12,202 bases of DNA. It comes from CAZWIT01 sp964533435. Its GTDB lineage: Bacteria > Patescibacteriota > Patescibacteriia > UBA1558 > GWA2-36-10. Shown here one piece after another: positions 1-6,473 of this stretch. The DNA lies in contig CAZHLU010000029.1 in NCBI GenBank assembly GCA_964533435.1, forward strand, positions 1 to 12,202. The letters run 5' to 3'. A program made the position numbers and the translations under genes. How positions within the stretch are numbered: position 1 is the stretch's first letter; each line of letters opens with the position of its first letter. A model generated the notes under the pieces. It was not told the origin of the DNA. It worked only from the letters and a program-made list of their open reading frames with translations, and searched no databases.

Positions 1-482
1 CTGCTAATCCTTGTCCTTGTGGTTATGCAGGCGATTTAGAGCAAGCTTGTATTTGTGGACAAAACGATATCAAGCGTTATCAGAAAAGATTATCAGGACC
101 CTTGCTTGATCGTATTGATTTACATTTAGTTTTAAGTAAAGTTAAGAGTTTAGATTTAGCAAATAAAGATGATCAACAAGAAAAATCTGGCTTAGTTAGA
201 CAAAGAGTATTGACTGCTAGACTAAGACAGTATAAAAGATTGGGTCAAAATATTTTAAATGCTGATATGTCTACAACAGATTGCCGTAATCATTGTAAGT
301 TGGATATTGATTCGCAAAAAATTTTAAACCAGGCAGTTGATAAAATGGCTTTAACAGCTCGTGGTTATTTTAAGATTTTAAAAGTAGCTCGCACCATTGC
401 TGATTTGGAAAATAGTGATGATATTATTCTTAAACATATATTAGAAGCTTTACAGTATCGCAATAAGCTTTGGAGTCAGTAA
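1..482 (+). CDS. comM: ComM/YifB-family Mg-chelatase-like AAA+ ATPase, C-terminal part (5' end outside window)
   Basis: The open frame runs in from the left edge (first full codon at base 3) and stops at TAA 480-482. It encodes about the last 159 residues of a family usually near 500 residues. It opens with the family's Cys cluster (NPCPCGY, then C-I-C about ten residues on), followed by RYQKRLSGPLLDRIDLH, the highly conserved block at the end of the AAA+ core that contains the sensor-2/arginine region. The rest is the small helical Mg-chelatase C-terminal domain, ending in the usual ARTIADLENS-like motif. In competent bacteria ComM is a hexameric helicase that promotes branch migration during integration of transformed DNA; whether it does so here is inference. 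An internal TTG at 102 is not a start, because conserved sequence continues upstream of it. Confidence 0.93.
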   Translation, partial: ANPCPCGYAGDLEQACICGQNDIKRYQKRLSGPLLDRIDLHLVLSKVKSLDLANKDDQQEKSGLVRQRVLTARLRQYKRLGQNILNADMSTTDCRNHCKLDIDSQKILNQAVDKMALTARGYFKILKVARTIADLENSDDIILKHILEALQYRNKLWSQ

Positions 483-499
483 TAATTTTAGAATTTGCG

Positions 500-528
500 T
501 TGACAAAGTTGCTTTTTTATGATATAAT
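500..528 (+). promoter_or_regulatory. Consensus sigma-70-type promoter
   Basis: TTGACA at 500-505 and TATAAT at 523-528 are separated by exactly 17 bases, a perfect match to the housekeeping consensus. The predicted start is near 535. It lies just after comM and points at the large secreted-protein gene, but a terminator-like hairpin begins only about 10 bases downstream. Confidence 0.85.
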
Positions 529-544
529 GGTAAAGTAAGTTTAT

Positions 545-592
545 AAATTGGCGAAAAAATCCTGTTTATTTCAGGATAACGCCAATTTTTTT
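545..592 (+). terminator. Two-tier hairpin plus T-run between promoter and gene: attenuator or small-RNA terminator
   Basis: The outer arms AAATTGGCG (545-553) and CGCCAATTT (580-588) pair perfectly. Inside them ATCCTG (559-564) pairs with CAGGAT (572-577), and a run of seven T follows (586-592). This is a good intrinsic terminator. It could end comM transcription arriving from the left. Because it also lies inside the transcript from the consensus promoter at 500-528, it should cut that transcript to about 55-60 nucleotides unless read through. Confidence 0.75.
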
Positions 593-620
593 ATATATTA
601 AATTTAGTTATATAAAGCTA

Positions 621-3600
621 ATGAAAAAAATAGTTTGGGTAGTGTTTATTTTTATTCTCAGCTTTAGCTTATTTCTAGTAAGCGCGCAAGCAGCTGGCCT
701 AAGGGATCGCTTAAAGGGCTATGTTTTGTTACAAGTGCAAGCTCATGGTGAAGCTTGGTATGTAAATCCTCAGGCCAAAGAAAGAGTATACATGAAAAAT
801 GGCGCGGTGGCTTATGAAGTCATGCGTCATTTTGGTTTAGGTGTTAGTAATGCAAATCTTGCCAAAATTCCAGTTGGCATTGAAGATAGATTTATTTGTC
901 TAGATAACGATAGCGATGGTTTATGTAATAAACTTGAAGAGTCCTTAGGTACAAATTTGGATAATCCAGATAGTGATAATGATGGATACTTAGACGGCAC
1001 AGAAGTAAAGAATGGTTATAACCCTCTTGATCGTAGTTTAATCAAGATTAAATACAACGACAAGGCTTTCCTTAATCGAGTTAGGGGCTATATTTTGTTA
1101 CAAGTAGAGTCGCGTGGTGAAGCCTGGTATGTAAATCCTAAAGATGGTAAGCGTTATTATATGACCGATGGTGCGGCCGCTTATCAAATTATGCGCTATT
1201 TATCTTTGGGTATTAGTAATAATGATTTAGCCACTATACCAATTTCGGCTTATCAGTTGCCGGAAGATAATAATCAACCTGACGCACCAATTTGTGGTAA
1301 TAATATTATCGAGAGTGGTGAGCAATGCGATGGTTCAGCGCCTTCGGGCTATACTTGCAGCTCTTCTTGTCAGTTGCAAGTTAATAATAGTAGTACCAGT
1401 ACGCCACCTCAAAATTCTATTTGTGGTAATAATATTATCGAGAGCGGTGAGCAGTGCGATGGTTCAGCGCCTTCGGGCTATACTTGTAATAGTCAATGTC
1501 AGTTAGTAGTTAATGGTGGCGGTGGCGGTGGAGGTTCTAATCCACCAATTTGTGGCAATGGTGTGGTTGAGTCTGGTGAACAGTGTGATCAAAATGCTGG
1601 CGTGCCCGAAGACTATCGGTGTAATGCTAGTTGCCGTTTAGAATATATTGGTTCAATTTATGATATGAGTTTAATTGATCCTTATATTGGGACCCTGCCT
1701 TATGTGCAATCAGATGCTCCCGAAGGATCAGAGTATCAATGGAAGATAAATAATCAAGTAGTAGATGCTGGCACAACTCCAACTTTATTTTTAGCACACT
1801 ATGATGCTAATACTAAGTCGGTTGGAGGAGATGTGCCGACAATAATCAGTTCTGTTAGTTATGAAGCTGGGCAATATAGCCAAGCTATGCTTGGGAGGGT
1901 ATCTTATAATAAAAATAATAATATTGACTTTAATCAAGGTACTATAGAACTTTGGTTAAAATTCAAAAGAGATATTGCGGATTCTTATTTTGATACTGAT
2001 GCTTATATATTAAAATATAGAAATAATACTAGTAATGATATTTTTGCTCTATTGGTTCATGATAGTAATGTTATAAATTTTACAATTTATGATCATAGTC
2101 GAGGTTGGTCTAATGCTGTACAATTAGGTACTGGTCAATATCAGATTCCTACTAATGAATTTTTTGCTTTGACCATGACTTGGTCTCTAGCCGAACAAAA
2201 AGCAATTTTTTATTTAAACGGTGAGCAAATAGCAAGACGTGATTATACGGCTAATGATTTCCCAACAATTATAAATGGTTTAGAAAATTTAGAAGTAGGT
2301 AATCAAAATGTAGCAGTTGATGAACTTAGGGTCTTAAACCAAGTATTAAATGTCGATCAGGTAAAACAAAATTATAAAAAAGCTAGTCCGTTTTTTGCTA
2401 ATGAAGTCGTTTATAATAAAGAAGTTAAGGCTGGTCAAGATATTAGTATGAGTATGGTGGTGCCGGACGGTAATTTGCAAGCTAGTAAAAATTCAGCAAC
2501 TACAAAAATTAATATTACTTCTCCCGATGGTTATTTTGTTCCTTATGCTAGTAGTTTTGTTGTACAATTTGCTACTCCAAGTAGTATGATTTGTCGTTAT
2601 GGAACAGAAGTAAAAGCCTATGAGGATTTACCAAATACTGCTAGTGGTACAGGTACTACCCATAGTCTAACTATTAGTGTTAATCAAATTATTGAGCCTT
2701 ATCCAGTAGCTATTAAGTGTAAAAGCACTGCTGGTAGTGGCGATGATTACGGTTTTTATCGTCAATATCGAGTAGTGCCACAAATAGACAATAAATATCC
2801 AAAACTTTCTAAATATTGGCAAGCAGATATGAACGCAGATCAAATTCCTTATTACTCAAAATTTGATTTGATTAATTTTACGCCAAGTAATATTAATAAA
2901 GTAGCTTATTTTAAGCAGTTGAGACAACTAAATCCTGAGCAGATTGTTTTATTGGTTAAAGCGGGTATTAGTGTCGGTGATTATGGTGGTGTGCCATTTA
3001 AATCTTTTGAAGAAAGAGCTAATCCTAGCATGAGACTTAGAAGTTCTGAAAATAGTGGACAGTTTTGTATGTTCCCATCCTTTCCGCATGAATTATTGTA
3101 TAATATTAATTCTAGTCAACCTTATATTGATGTGGTAGCTGAGTATTTAGAAAAAGACATGATTGATCGTTTGCATTATTTTGATGGAATTTTTTGGGAT
3201 TCGGTCGGCACTAATTTTTATTTTTTATATGATTATAATCGACAGCTTTACCCAATGTCATGTGATTTTGATTTGGATGGTGATGATGAAGATTTGACTA
3301 ACCCAACCGATTTAGCTTTAGCTAGCAGTATTTGGTCTGAGGGAATGCATCAGCAAGTACAAAAAGCTTATAATCGTTTAGGTCGTAATATGTATGTTGA
3401 GGGGAATGGTAATCCAGACTATCACCAGGATTACAATGGTCGTATGTGGGAAGAAAGCTTTGATCCTTATAATTTTGCTGAATATTTTAACCCTAATAAT
3501 ATTCAAGGTTTTTCCTATTGGCAACAACATTCCTTGGCGCCACATTTGAATGAAAATGTTTTTGCTAATGGTTTTGCGTTTGGTACACCTACTTTTTATC

Positions 3601-4031
3601 GTTATCATCGTTTTGGTATGGCCTCTAGCTTGATGGCTGGTATTTATTATACTACCAGAACAGTTCAAGATTATACCAATACTTGGTGGTTTGATGAATT
3701 TTGGGTAGATCCAGTTACAGCTTCGCCTACTAATGTTAGAAATATTGGCGATGGTTATTTAGGTGAGCCATTGGGTAATGCTACGGAAGTTTCTGCTGGA
3801 GTTTGGCGTCGGGATTTTGAAAAAGGGATCGTATTGGTTAATAGTAATTATTCCAGTAGAGTTATACCTTTAAATGGGCAATTTAGATATTTGCAGGGCA
3901 CGCAAGATGCCGTGGCTAATCCAGGCGGAGACACGCAATTTTTAACATTATCAGGTTCTGATGGTCGAATTTTATTAAGATCCTTATGTAGTAAAAACCC
4001 CCTTAATGACCCTTTGTGTATAAATAAATAG
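621..4031 (+). CDS. Secreted multidomain surface protein: duplicated CPR-type domain, Asp and Cys-rich repeats, LamG-like domain, glycoside-hydrolase-like barrel
   Basis: The 1136-residue product starts with a Sec signal peptide (Lys-Lys, hydrophobic core 5-20, likely cleavage after AQA near 24). A domain with the core GEAWYVNP occurs twice (about 31-90 and 153-212). Between the copies are two Asp-rich, thrombospondin-3/calcium-type repeats (DNDSDG near 95, DSDNDG near 117). Three Cys-rich repeats of the Myxococcus type (ICGN..ESGEQCD, about 224-340) follow, with a Gly7 linker before the third. A LamG/concanavalin-like domain spans about 400-585 (TIELWLKF, FYLNGEQIA, VDELRVLN). Residues about 725-1110 resemble glycoside-hydrolase-like TIM barrels of the GHL type; FDGIFWDS (854-861) is the typical strand-end Asp motif, and E927 and E944/E945 are acid candidates. 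Export and surface glycan binding or cleavage are inferred; the substrate is unknown. No clear Shine-Dalgarno precedes the ATG. Confidence 0.88.
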   Translation: MKKIVWVVFIFILSFSLFLVSAQAAGLRDRLKGYVLLQVQAHGEAWYVNPQAKERVYMKNGAVAYEVMRHFGLGVSNANLAKIPVGIEDRFICLDNDSDGLCNKLEESLGTNLDNPDSDNDGYLDGTEVKNGYNPLDRSLIKIKYNDKAFLNRVRGYILLQVESRGEAWYVNPKDGKRYYMTDGAAAYQIMRYLSLGISNNDLATIPISAYQLPEDNNQPDAPICGNNIIESGEQCDGSAPSGYTCSSSCQLQVNNSSTSTPPQNSICGNNIIESGEQCDGSAPSGYTCNSQCQLVVNGGGGGGGSNPPICGNGVVESGEQCDQNAGVPEDYRCNASCRLEYIGSIYDMSLIDPYIGTLPYVQSDAPEGSEYQWKINNQVVDAGTTPTLFLAHYDANTKSVGGDVPTIISSVSYEAGQYSQAMLGRVSYNKNNNIDFNQGTIELWLKFKRDIADSYFDTDAYILKYRNNTSNDIFALLVHDSNVINFTIYDHSRGWSNAVQLGTGQYQIPTNEFFALTMTWSLAEQKAIFYLNGEQIARRDYTANDFPTIINGLENLEVGNQNVAVDELRVLNQVLNVDQVKQNYKKASPFFANEVVYNKEVKAGQDISMSMVVPDGNLQASKNSATTKINITSPDGYFVPYASSFVVQFATPSSMICRYGTEVKAYEDLPNTASGTGTTHSLTISVNQIIEPYPVAIKCKSTAGSGDDYGFYRQYRVVPQIDNKYPKLSKYWQADMNADQIPYYSKFDLINFTPSNINKVAYFKQLRQLNPEQIVLLVKAGISVGDYGGVPFKSFEERANPSMRLRSSENSGQFCMFPSFPHELLYNINSSQPYIDVVAEYLEKDMIDRLHYFDGIFWDSVGTNFYFLYDYNRQLYPMSCDFDLDGDDEDLTNPTDLALASSIWSEGMHQQVQKAYNRLGRNMYVEGNGNPDYHQDYNGRMWEESFDPYNFAEYFNPNNIQGFSYWQQHSLAPHLNENVFANGFAFGTPTFYRYHRFGMASSLMAGIYYTTRTVQDYTNTWWFDEFWVDPVTASPTNVRNIGDGYLGEPLGNATEVSAGVWRRDFEKGIVLVNSNYSSRVIPLNGQFRYLQGTQDAVANPGGDTQFLTLSGSDGRILLRSLCSKNPLNDPLCINK
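1290..1486 (+). repeat. Near-identical tandem 68-bp repeat encoding two Cys-rich modules
   Basis: Bases 1290-1357 and 1419-1486 are identical except at two silent positions, with a period of 129 bases (43 codons). They encode the conserved part of Cys-rich modules 1 and 2 of the secreted protein. Module 3 (from about 1549) is clearly diverged in sequence, so the first two copies look recently duplicated or homogenised. Confidence 0.9.
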
Positions 4032-4063
4032 AGTTTTTTGAGCTGTAATAATATAGCTTATTT

Positions 4064-4091
4064 GACCGTCTTATTATATAGACGGTCTTTT
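4064..4091 (+). terminator. Intrinsic terminator of the secreted-protein gene
   Basis: GACCGTC (4064-4070) pairs with GACGGTC (4081-4087) over a 10-base loop, followed by four T. It sits about 33 bases after the stop codon at 4029-4031. Confidence 0.8.
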
Positions 4092-4111
4092 GTACATTGA
4101 ATTATTGAGCA

Positions 4112-4237
4112 ATTCTCTTCAGGCAAGTGCCTTTAAAATAAGGCTTTTTGAGGGTATTTTACCTGAAGAGAATATTTTGGACACCTAAGCCCTAGGATGA
4201 AGTCGAATCATCCAATAAGTATTCTCCTAAGGCTTAG
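4112..4237 (+). promoter_or_regulatory. Structured leader with two competing pairings ahead of a small ORF
   Basis: ATTCTCTTCAGG (4112-4123) is perfectly complementary to CCTGAAGAGAAT (4162-4173). Nested inside is a terminator-like hairpin, GCCTT (4129-4133) with AAGGC (4140-4144), followed by TTTTT. Downstream, CTAAGCC (4185-4191) pairs with GGCTTAG (4231-4237) around an inner hairpin GGATGA (4195-4200) / TCATCC (4208-4213). ATTCTCCTAAGG (4221-4232) is a near copy of the first arm, so the central arm could pair with it at 10 of 12 positions. That would disrupt both other helices. The layout resembles a two-state leader of the 55-codon ORF starting at 4255. No known riboswitch class was recognised, and I found no convincing promoter immediately upstream. 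Confidence 0.5.
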
Positions 4238-4254
4238 CCTTAAGTCACAAACAT

Positions 4255-4422
4255 ATGTTTAAAGCCCTTTATGGATTTTTCCAGCTAATATTTTTAGTGA
4301 TTTTGTTCAAAATGTTTGCTCCCAATTTAGCTCAACAGCTCTTGCAGATTCTGACTAATATTCTTACGATAGTCGATACTGTGGTCAGTAATATGGCAAG
4401 TAATGTTCCTTCCACTTTTTAG
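4255..4422 (+). CDS. Small hydrophobic membrane peptide, 55 residues, unknown function
   Basis: The frame opens at ATG 4255, the only plausible start: an in-frame TAA lies at 4228-4230 with no other ATG between. It closes at TAG 4420-4422. Residues 5-22 are strongly hydrophobic and should form one transmembrane helix. Residues about 24-50 look like an amphipathic helix rich in Leu, Ile, Gln and Asn. Charge is minimal (K3, K19, D41). No family was recognised. The evidence that it is a gene is its position between an elaborate structured leader and a strong terminator, with no other gene on either strand. The start codon lies in the palindrome AAACATATGTTT (4249-4260) and has no obvious Shine-Dalgarno. 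The size and helix would fit a type I toxin or another small membrane regulator, but that is only inference. Confidence 0.5.
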   Translation: MFKALYGFFQLIFLVILFKMFAPNLAQQLLQILTNILTIVDTVVSNMASNVPSTF

Positions 4423-4437
4423 GCATAAGCCTAAAAA
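4416..4437 (+). other. Perfect hairpin across the stop codon of the small peptide gene
   Basis: TTTTTAGGC (4416-4424) and GCCTAAAAA (4429-4437) form a 9-bp stem with an ATAA loop and include the TAG stop at 4420-4422. It lies directly before the main terminator and could protect the 3' end of the mRNA or affect termination at the stop codon. Confidence 0.6.
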
Positions 4438-4445
4438 TCAGATCT

Positions 4446-4472
4446 AAGATCAGCATGCGCTGATCTTTTTTT
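4446..4472 (+). terminator. Strong intrinsic terminator after the small peptide gene
   Basis: AAGATCAGC (4446-4454) pairs perfectly with GCTGATCTT (4459-4467) around a four-base ATGC loop, and the T-run extends from 4466 to 4472. It ends the plus-strand unit that contains the structured leader and the 55-codon ORF. Confidence 0.88.
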
Positions 4473-4480
4473 GCATTAAT

Positions 4481-4506
4481 AAAAAACCCAAGCAAGCTTG
4501 GGTTTT
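4481..4506 (-). terminator. Intrinsic terminator of the small membrane-protein gene (minus strand)
   Basis: CCCAAG (4487-4492) pairs with CTTGGG (4497-4502), extended by A/T pairs on both sides. Read on the minus strand it is followed by six or more T (complement of 4481-4486). It lies 18 bases beyond the stop of the minus-strand ORF ending at 4524, which supports that ORF as a real gene. The T-run on the plus side (4503-4506) could make it bidirectional. Confidence 0.82.
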
Positions 4507-4523
4507 GGTAGGGAGCAGTCAGA

Positions 4524-4841
4524 TTATATATCATTTATTTTTAATATTTTTTTAGCACGTTTGATATTAAAACAACAACTGAAAATGCTTATACTAAGAA
4601 AGATGATAGCTAGCTGGACTAAGGTTTTGATAAGTTTGCTATTTTGGATATCAAAGCCATTAAAAATTAAAACTATGATAATGAGCAAGATGGCTATTAG
4701 GCCAATGTCAGCTCCAAAGATGCTGAGCATTATAAATAGTACGGGCATAGCATTTATTTGTTGGTGAAAACGCAACATATGAATGAGGCTAGAAACATTG
4801 ATAATTATCAGTATGGCCAGGGTGATGAGTAGTTGTTCCAT
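4524..4841 (-). CDS. Small integral membrane protein, 105 residues, unknown family
   Basis: The product is almost entirely hydrophobic, with about four predicted membrane helices (near residues 3-20, 31-45, 46-61 and 70-91) and a short basic tail (KRAKK at 95-99), which suggests a cytoplasmic C-terminus. I do not recognise the family. The gene call rests on three agreeing signals on the minus strand: a TTGACA/TATGAT promoter, an AAGGGA Shine-Dalgarno-like site about 6 bases before the ATG, and an intrinsic terminator just after the stop. The opposite-strand frame over the same bases has no such signals. It is transcribed divergently from the C39-like peptidase gene, which hints at co-regulation; no function is claimed. 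Confidence 0.72.
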   Translation of the reverse strand: MEQLLITLAILIIINVSSLIHMLRFHQQINAMPVLFIMLSIFGADIGLIAILLIIIVLIFNGFDIQNSKLIKTLVQLAIIFLSISIFSCCFNIKRAKKILKINDI

Positions 4842-4888
4842 CTTAATCCCTTCTGACTGTTTTTGTAGAGGTACAGATAGCTAATATA

Positions 4889-4916
4889 ATCATATCTTAG
4901 CTCAAGCTTTTGTCAA
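4889..4916 (-). promoter_or_regulatory. Promoter of the small membrane-protein gene
   Basis: On the minus strand TTGACA (complement of 4911-4916) is followed after 16 bases by TATGAT (complement of 4889-4894). The start codon is at 4841, giving a leader of roughly 40 bases. Its -35 box overlaps the -35 box of the divergent promoter. Confidence 0.75.
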
Positions 4917-4938
4917 TAATTGAAAAAAAGTCTATAAT
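4910..4938 (+). promoter_or_regulatory. Promoter of the C39-like peptidase gene, probably leaderless
   Basis: TTGTCA (4910-4915) and TATAAT (4933-4938) are spaced by 17 bases. The ATG at 4945 is only 6 bases beyond the -10 box, the normal distance to a transcription start. The mRNA therefore likely begins at or next to the start codon, with no room for a Shine-Dalgarno. The -35 shares five bases with the divergent minus-strand -35. Confidence 0.8.
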
Positions 4939-4944
4939 AGCCAT

Positions 4945-5757
4945 ATGATTAAAAATATCAAATATATTATATTATTGGTGGTAGTTGCTACGGCATCATT
5001 TTTTGTTTATCATAAATTTTTTAACACTAAAACATCTCTTCTTTTGCCACCAGCTCAAAATTATCAAGATTTTGTTAATAAACAACCAGGCTTGGTTTTA
5101 GCTACTTCTACTGATAAGCCAGTGGTTAATATTACTACTAGTTCTAAGCCAAGTGTCAATGAAAACATTGAGCCGCCAGTTTTGGCTAAAGACGAAATTA
5201 ATTTAAATATATCATTTACTTCACAAGCGCCGACTGCTAATTGGGTTGAGCCATTTGAAAATGCTTGTGAAGAAGCAAGCGTTTTGATGATTGATTATTA
5301 TTATCAAAACAAAAAATTTTCTAGCAAAAAAGAAACAGAAGAATTACTACTAAGCATGGTTAAATGGCAAGAGGATAATTGGGGGGAGCACTCCAATTTG
5401 TCATTAGCTAAATTAGCTGAATATATTAGTTTAAATTATTCTTATCGTCCGGAGATCATTGATAATCCAAGTATTAATTTGATTAAACAATATTTAAATA
5501 ACGGCTTACCAATTATTGTGCCGGCTAATGGTAAAAAATTGGCTAACCCTAATTTTCGTAATGGTGGGCCTGATTATCATATGCTAGTAATCAAGGGCTA
5601 TTTGGATGATAAATTTATTACCAATGATCCTGGCACTAGATTAGGGGCTGATTTTATTTATACTCAAGACAATTTAATGTCATCGATGGCCGACTGGGAT
5701 GGAAACAAAAATGGAGCCAGTGGCCCCAAGAGAGTTTTGATTTTACGTAAATCTTAG
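4945..5757 (+). CDS. Membrane-anchored C39-like (papain-fold) cysteine peptidase
   Basis: The 270-residue protein has one N-terminal hydrophobic helix (about 7-22), an uncleaved anchor or a signal peptide, then a Pro/Ser/Thr-rich linker to about 85. The catalytic domain matches the Peptidase_C39_2 type. It has ISFTSQAPTANW with Q94 as probable oxyanion residue, ENACEEAS with C108 as nucleophile, YHMLVIKGY with H212 and NDPGT with D228. The full triad is therefore visible. Homologues of this type are usually extracytoplasmic, cleaving peptides or proteins outside the membrane; the substrate here is unknown. The start is fixed by a promoter whose -10 box ends 6 bases before the ATG. Its 3' end overlaps the convergent HD gene by 4 bases, so the transcripts probably run antisense into each other. 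Confidence 0.88.
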   Translation: MIKNIKYIILLVVVATASFFVYHKFFNTKTSLLLPPAQNYQDFVNKQPGLVLATSTDKPVVNITTSSKPSVNENIEPPVLAKDEINLNISFTSQAPTANWVEPFENACEEASVLMIDYYYQNKKFSSKKETEELLLSMVKWQEDNWGEHSNLSLAKLAEYISLNYSYRPEIIDNPSINLIKQYLNNGLPIIVPANGKKLANPNFRNGGPDYHMLVIKGYLDDKFITNDPGTRLGADFIYTQDNLMSSMADWDGNKNGASGPKRVLILRKS

Positions 5758-6422
5758 GCTAAAACAGTATTATTTATTTTTAGTTTAAATTCATATTTTA
5801 AAAATTGAGCAGCTTTTTCGCAATAAGTCATGCGCTCAATAAAGATGGTAAAATAGTCCATCATGTCAGTAAATTTGGTGTCTAGTTTTAAGACTAAGGT
5901 GATAGTCTTATTTTTATTATCAACTAATAATTTATTGTCAGTGACTGCATAATTAACTCGGTCATGGATATCAGATTTTATATTATGTATTTTTTTATTA
6001 ATTACTCTTGAGCGATGTACATCTGATTTATCAGCAATAATTAAACAAGCCGTTATTTTATCAACTATTTTTAATTCGTCTTTATCGTGAGAAGTAATGG
6101 CTTGCATGATTGTGGCAACCTGATTTGGATCTTCGCTTTCGTTAATATAGCATTGTGAAAATAACATAGCGGCCCAGTAGTGGTGCTGAGTGCGCCCTAA
6201 AAAATTACCCATATCATGACACCAGCCGGCAATAGCAGCTGATTCTTGTTCAATATTACTTAGGCCAATTTTTTTAGCTAATTCTCGGGAGCGATCACTT
6301 ACAATTGTTAAGTGGCGTCGGCCATGATCAGTATAACCTAAGGCTCTTAAGTACTTAGTAGTATGGTCAATAAAAGAATTAATGCGTTCGTCTTGTTTGA
6401 TATTTTTTAATTGTAGTTGCAT
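5754..6422 (-). CDS. HD-domain phosphohydrolase
   Basis: The product has 222 residues from the ATG at 6422; an in-frame TTG at 6434 would add four. Metal-binding HD-superfamily motifs are in order: a His in DHGRRHL (about 37), the HD pair in WCHDMGNFLGR (about 69-70), HH (about 80-81), SHDKD (about 112) and the Asp of IIADKSD (about 131). The family uses divalent metals to remove phosphate from nucleotides or other phosphoesters; the substrate cannot be read from sequence. I prefer the ATG to the TTG because the TTG lies in an A-rich stretch without a Shine-Dalgarno and only 5 bases from the upstream hairpin. The ATG also lacks a clear ribosome site. It follows the HU gene behind a terminator-like hairpin, so it is expressed either by read-through or from an unseen promoter. 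Confidence 0.85.
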   Translation of the reverse strand: MQLQLKNIKQDERINSFIDHTTKYLRALGYTDHGRRHLTIVSDRSRELAKKIGLSNIEQESAAIAGWCHDMGNFLGRTQHHYWAAMLFSQCYINESEDPNQVATIMQAITSHDKDELKIVDKITACLIIADKSDVHRSRVINKKIHNIKSDIHDRVNYAVTDNKLLVDNKNKTITLVLKLDTKFTDMMDYFTIFIERMTYCEKAAQFLKYEFKLKINNTVLA

Positions 6423-6439
6423 ATTTTTTTTCAAATAAA

Positions 6440-6470
6440 ATTACCCCAGCTTTAGTGGGGTAATTTTTTA
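6440..6470. terminator. Terminator-like hairpin between the HU and HD genes
   Basis: ATTACCCCA (6440-6448) pairs with TGGGGTAAT (6456-6464) across a seven-base loop. On the minus strand, the direction of both neighbouring genes, it is followed by TTTTATTT. On the plus strand it is followed by a better T-run (6464-6469). As minus-strand operon punctuation it would reduce HD-gene expression relative to HU. Confidence 0.72.
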
Positions 6471-6473
6471 TTT

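Noticed and set aside
611..616. TATAAA just before the ATG at 621 as a leaderless promoter
   Set aside because: Only 4 bases separate it from the ATG, and there is no -35 at the right distance (the place is a T-run).
1294..1506. Plus-strand 70-codon frame within the Cys-rich repeats
   Set aside because: It is an alternative frame of the secreted-protein gene; its internal similarity simply mirrors the DNA repeat there.
3378..3668. Minus-strand 96-codon frame
   Set aside because: It lies fully inside the glycoside-hydrolase-like domain on the opposite strand, with low-complexity composition and no promoter or ribosome site.
4498..4767. Plus-strand 89-codon frame opposite the small membrane-protein gene
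   Set aside because: It begins inside the minus-strand terminator and has no supporting signals; the minus-strand ORF has a promoter, ribosome site and terminator.
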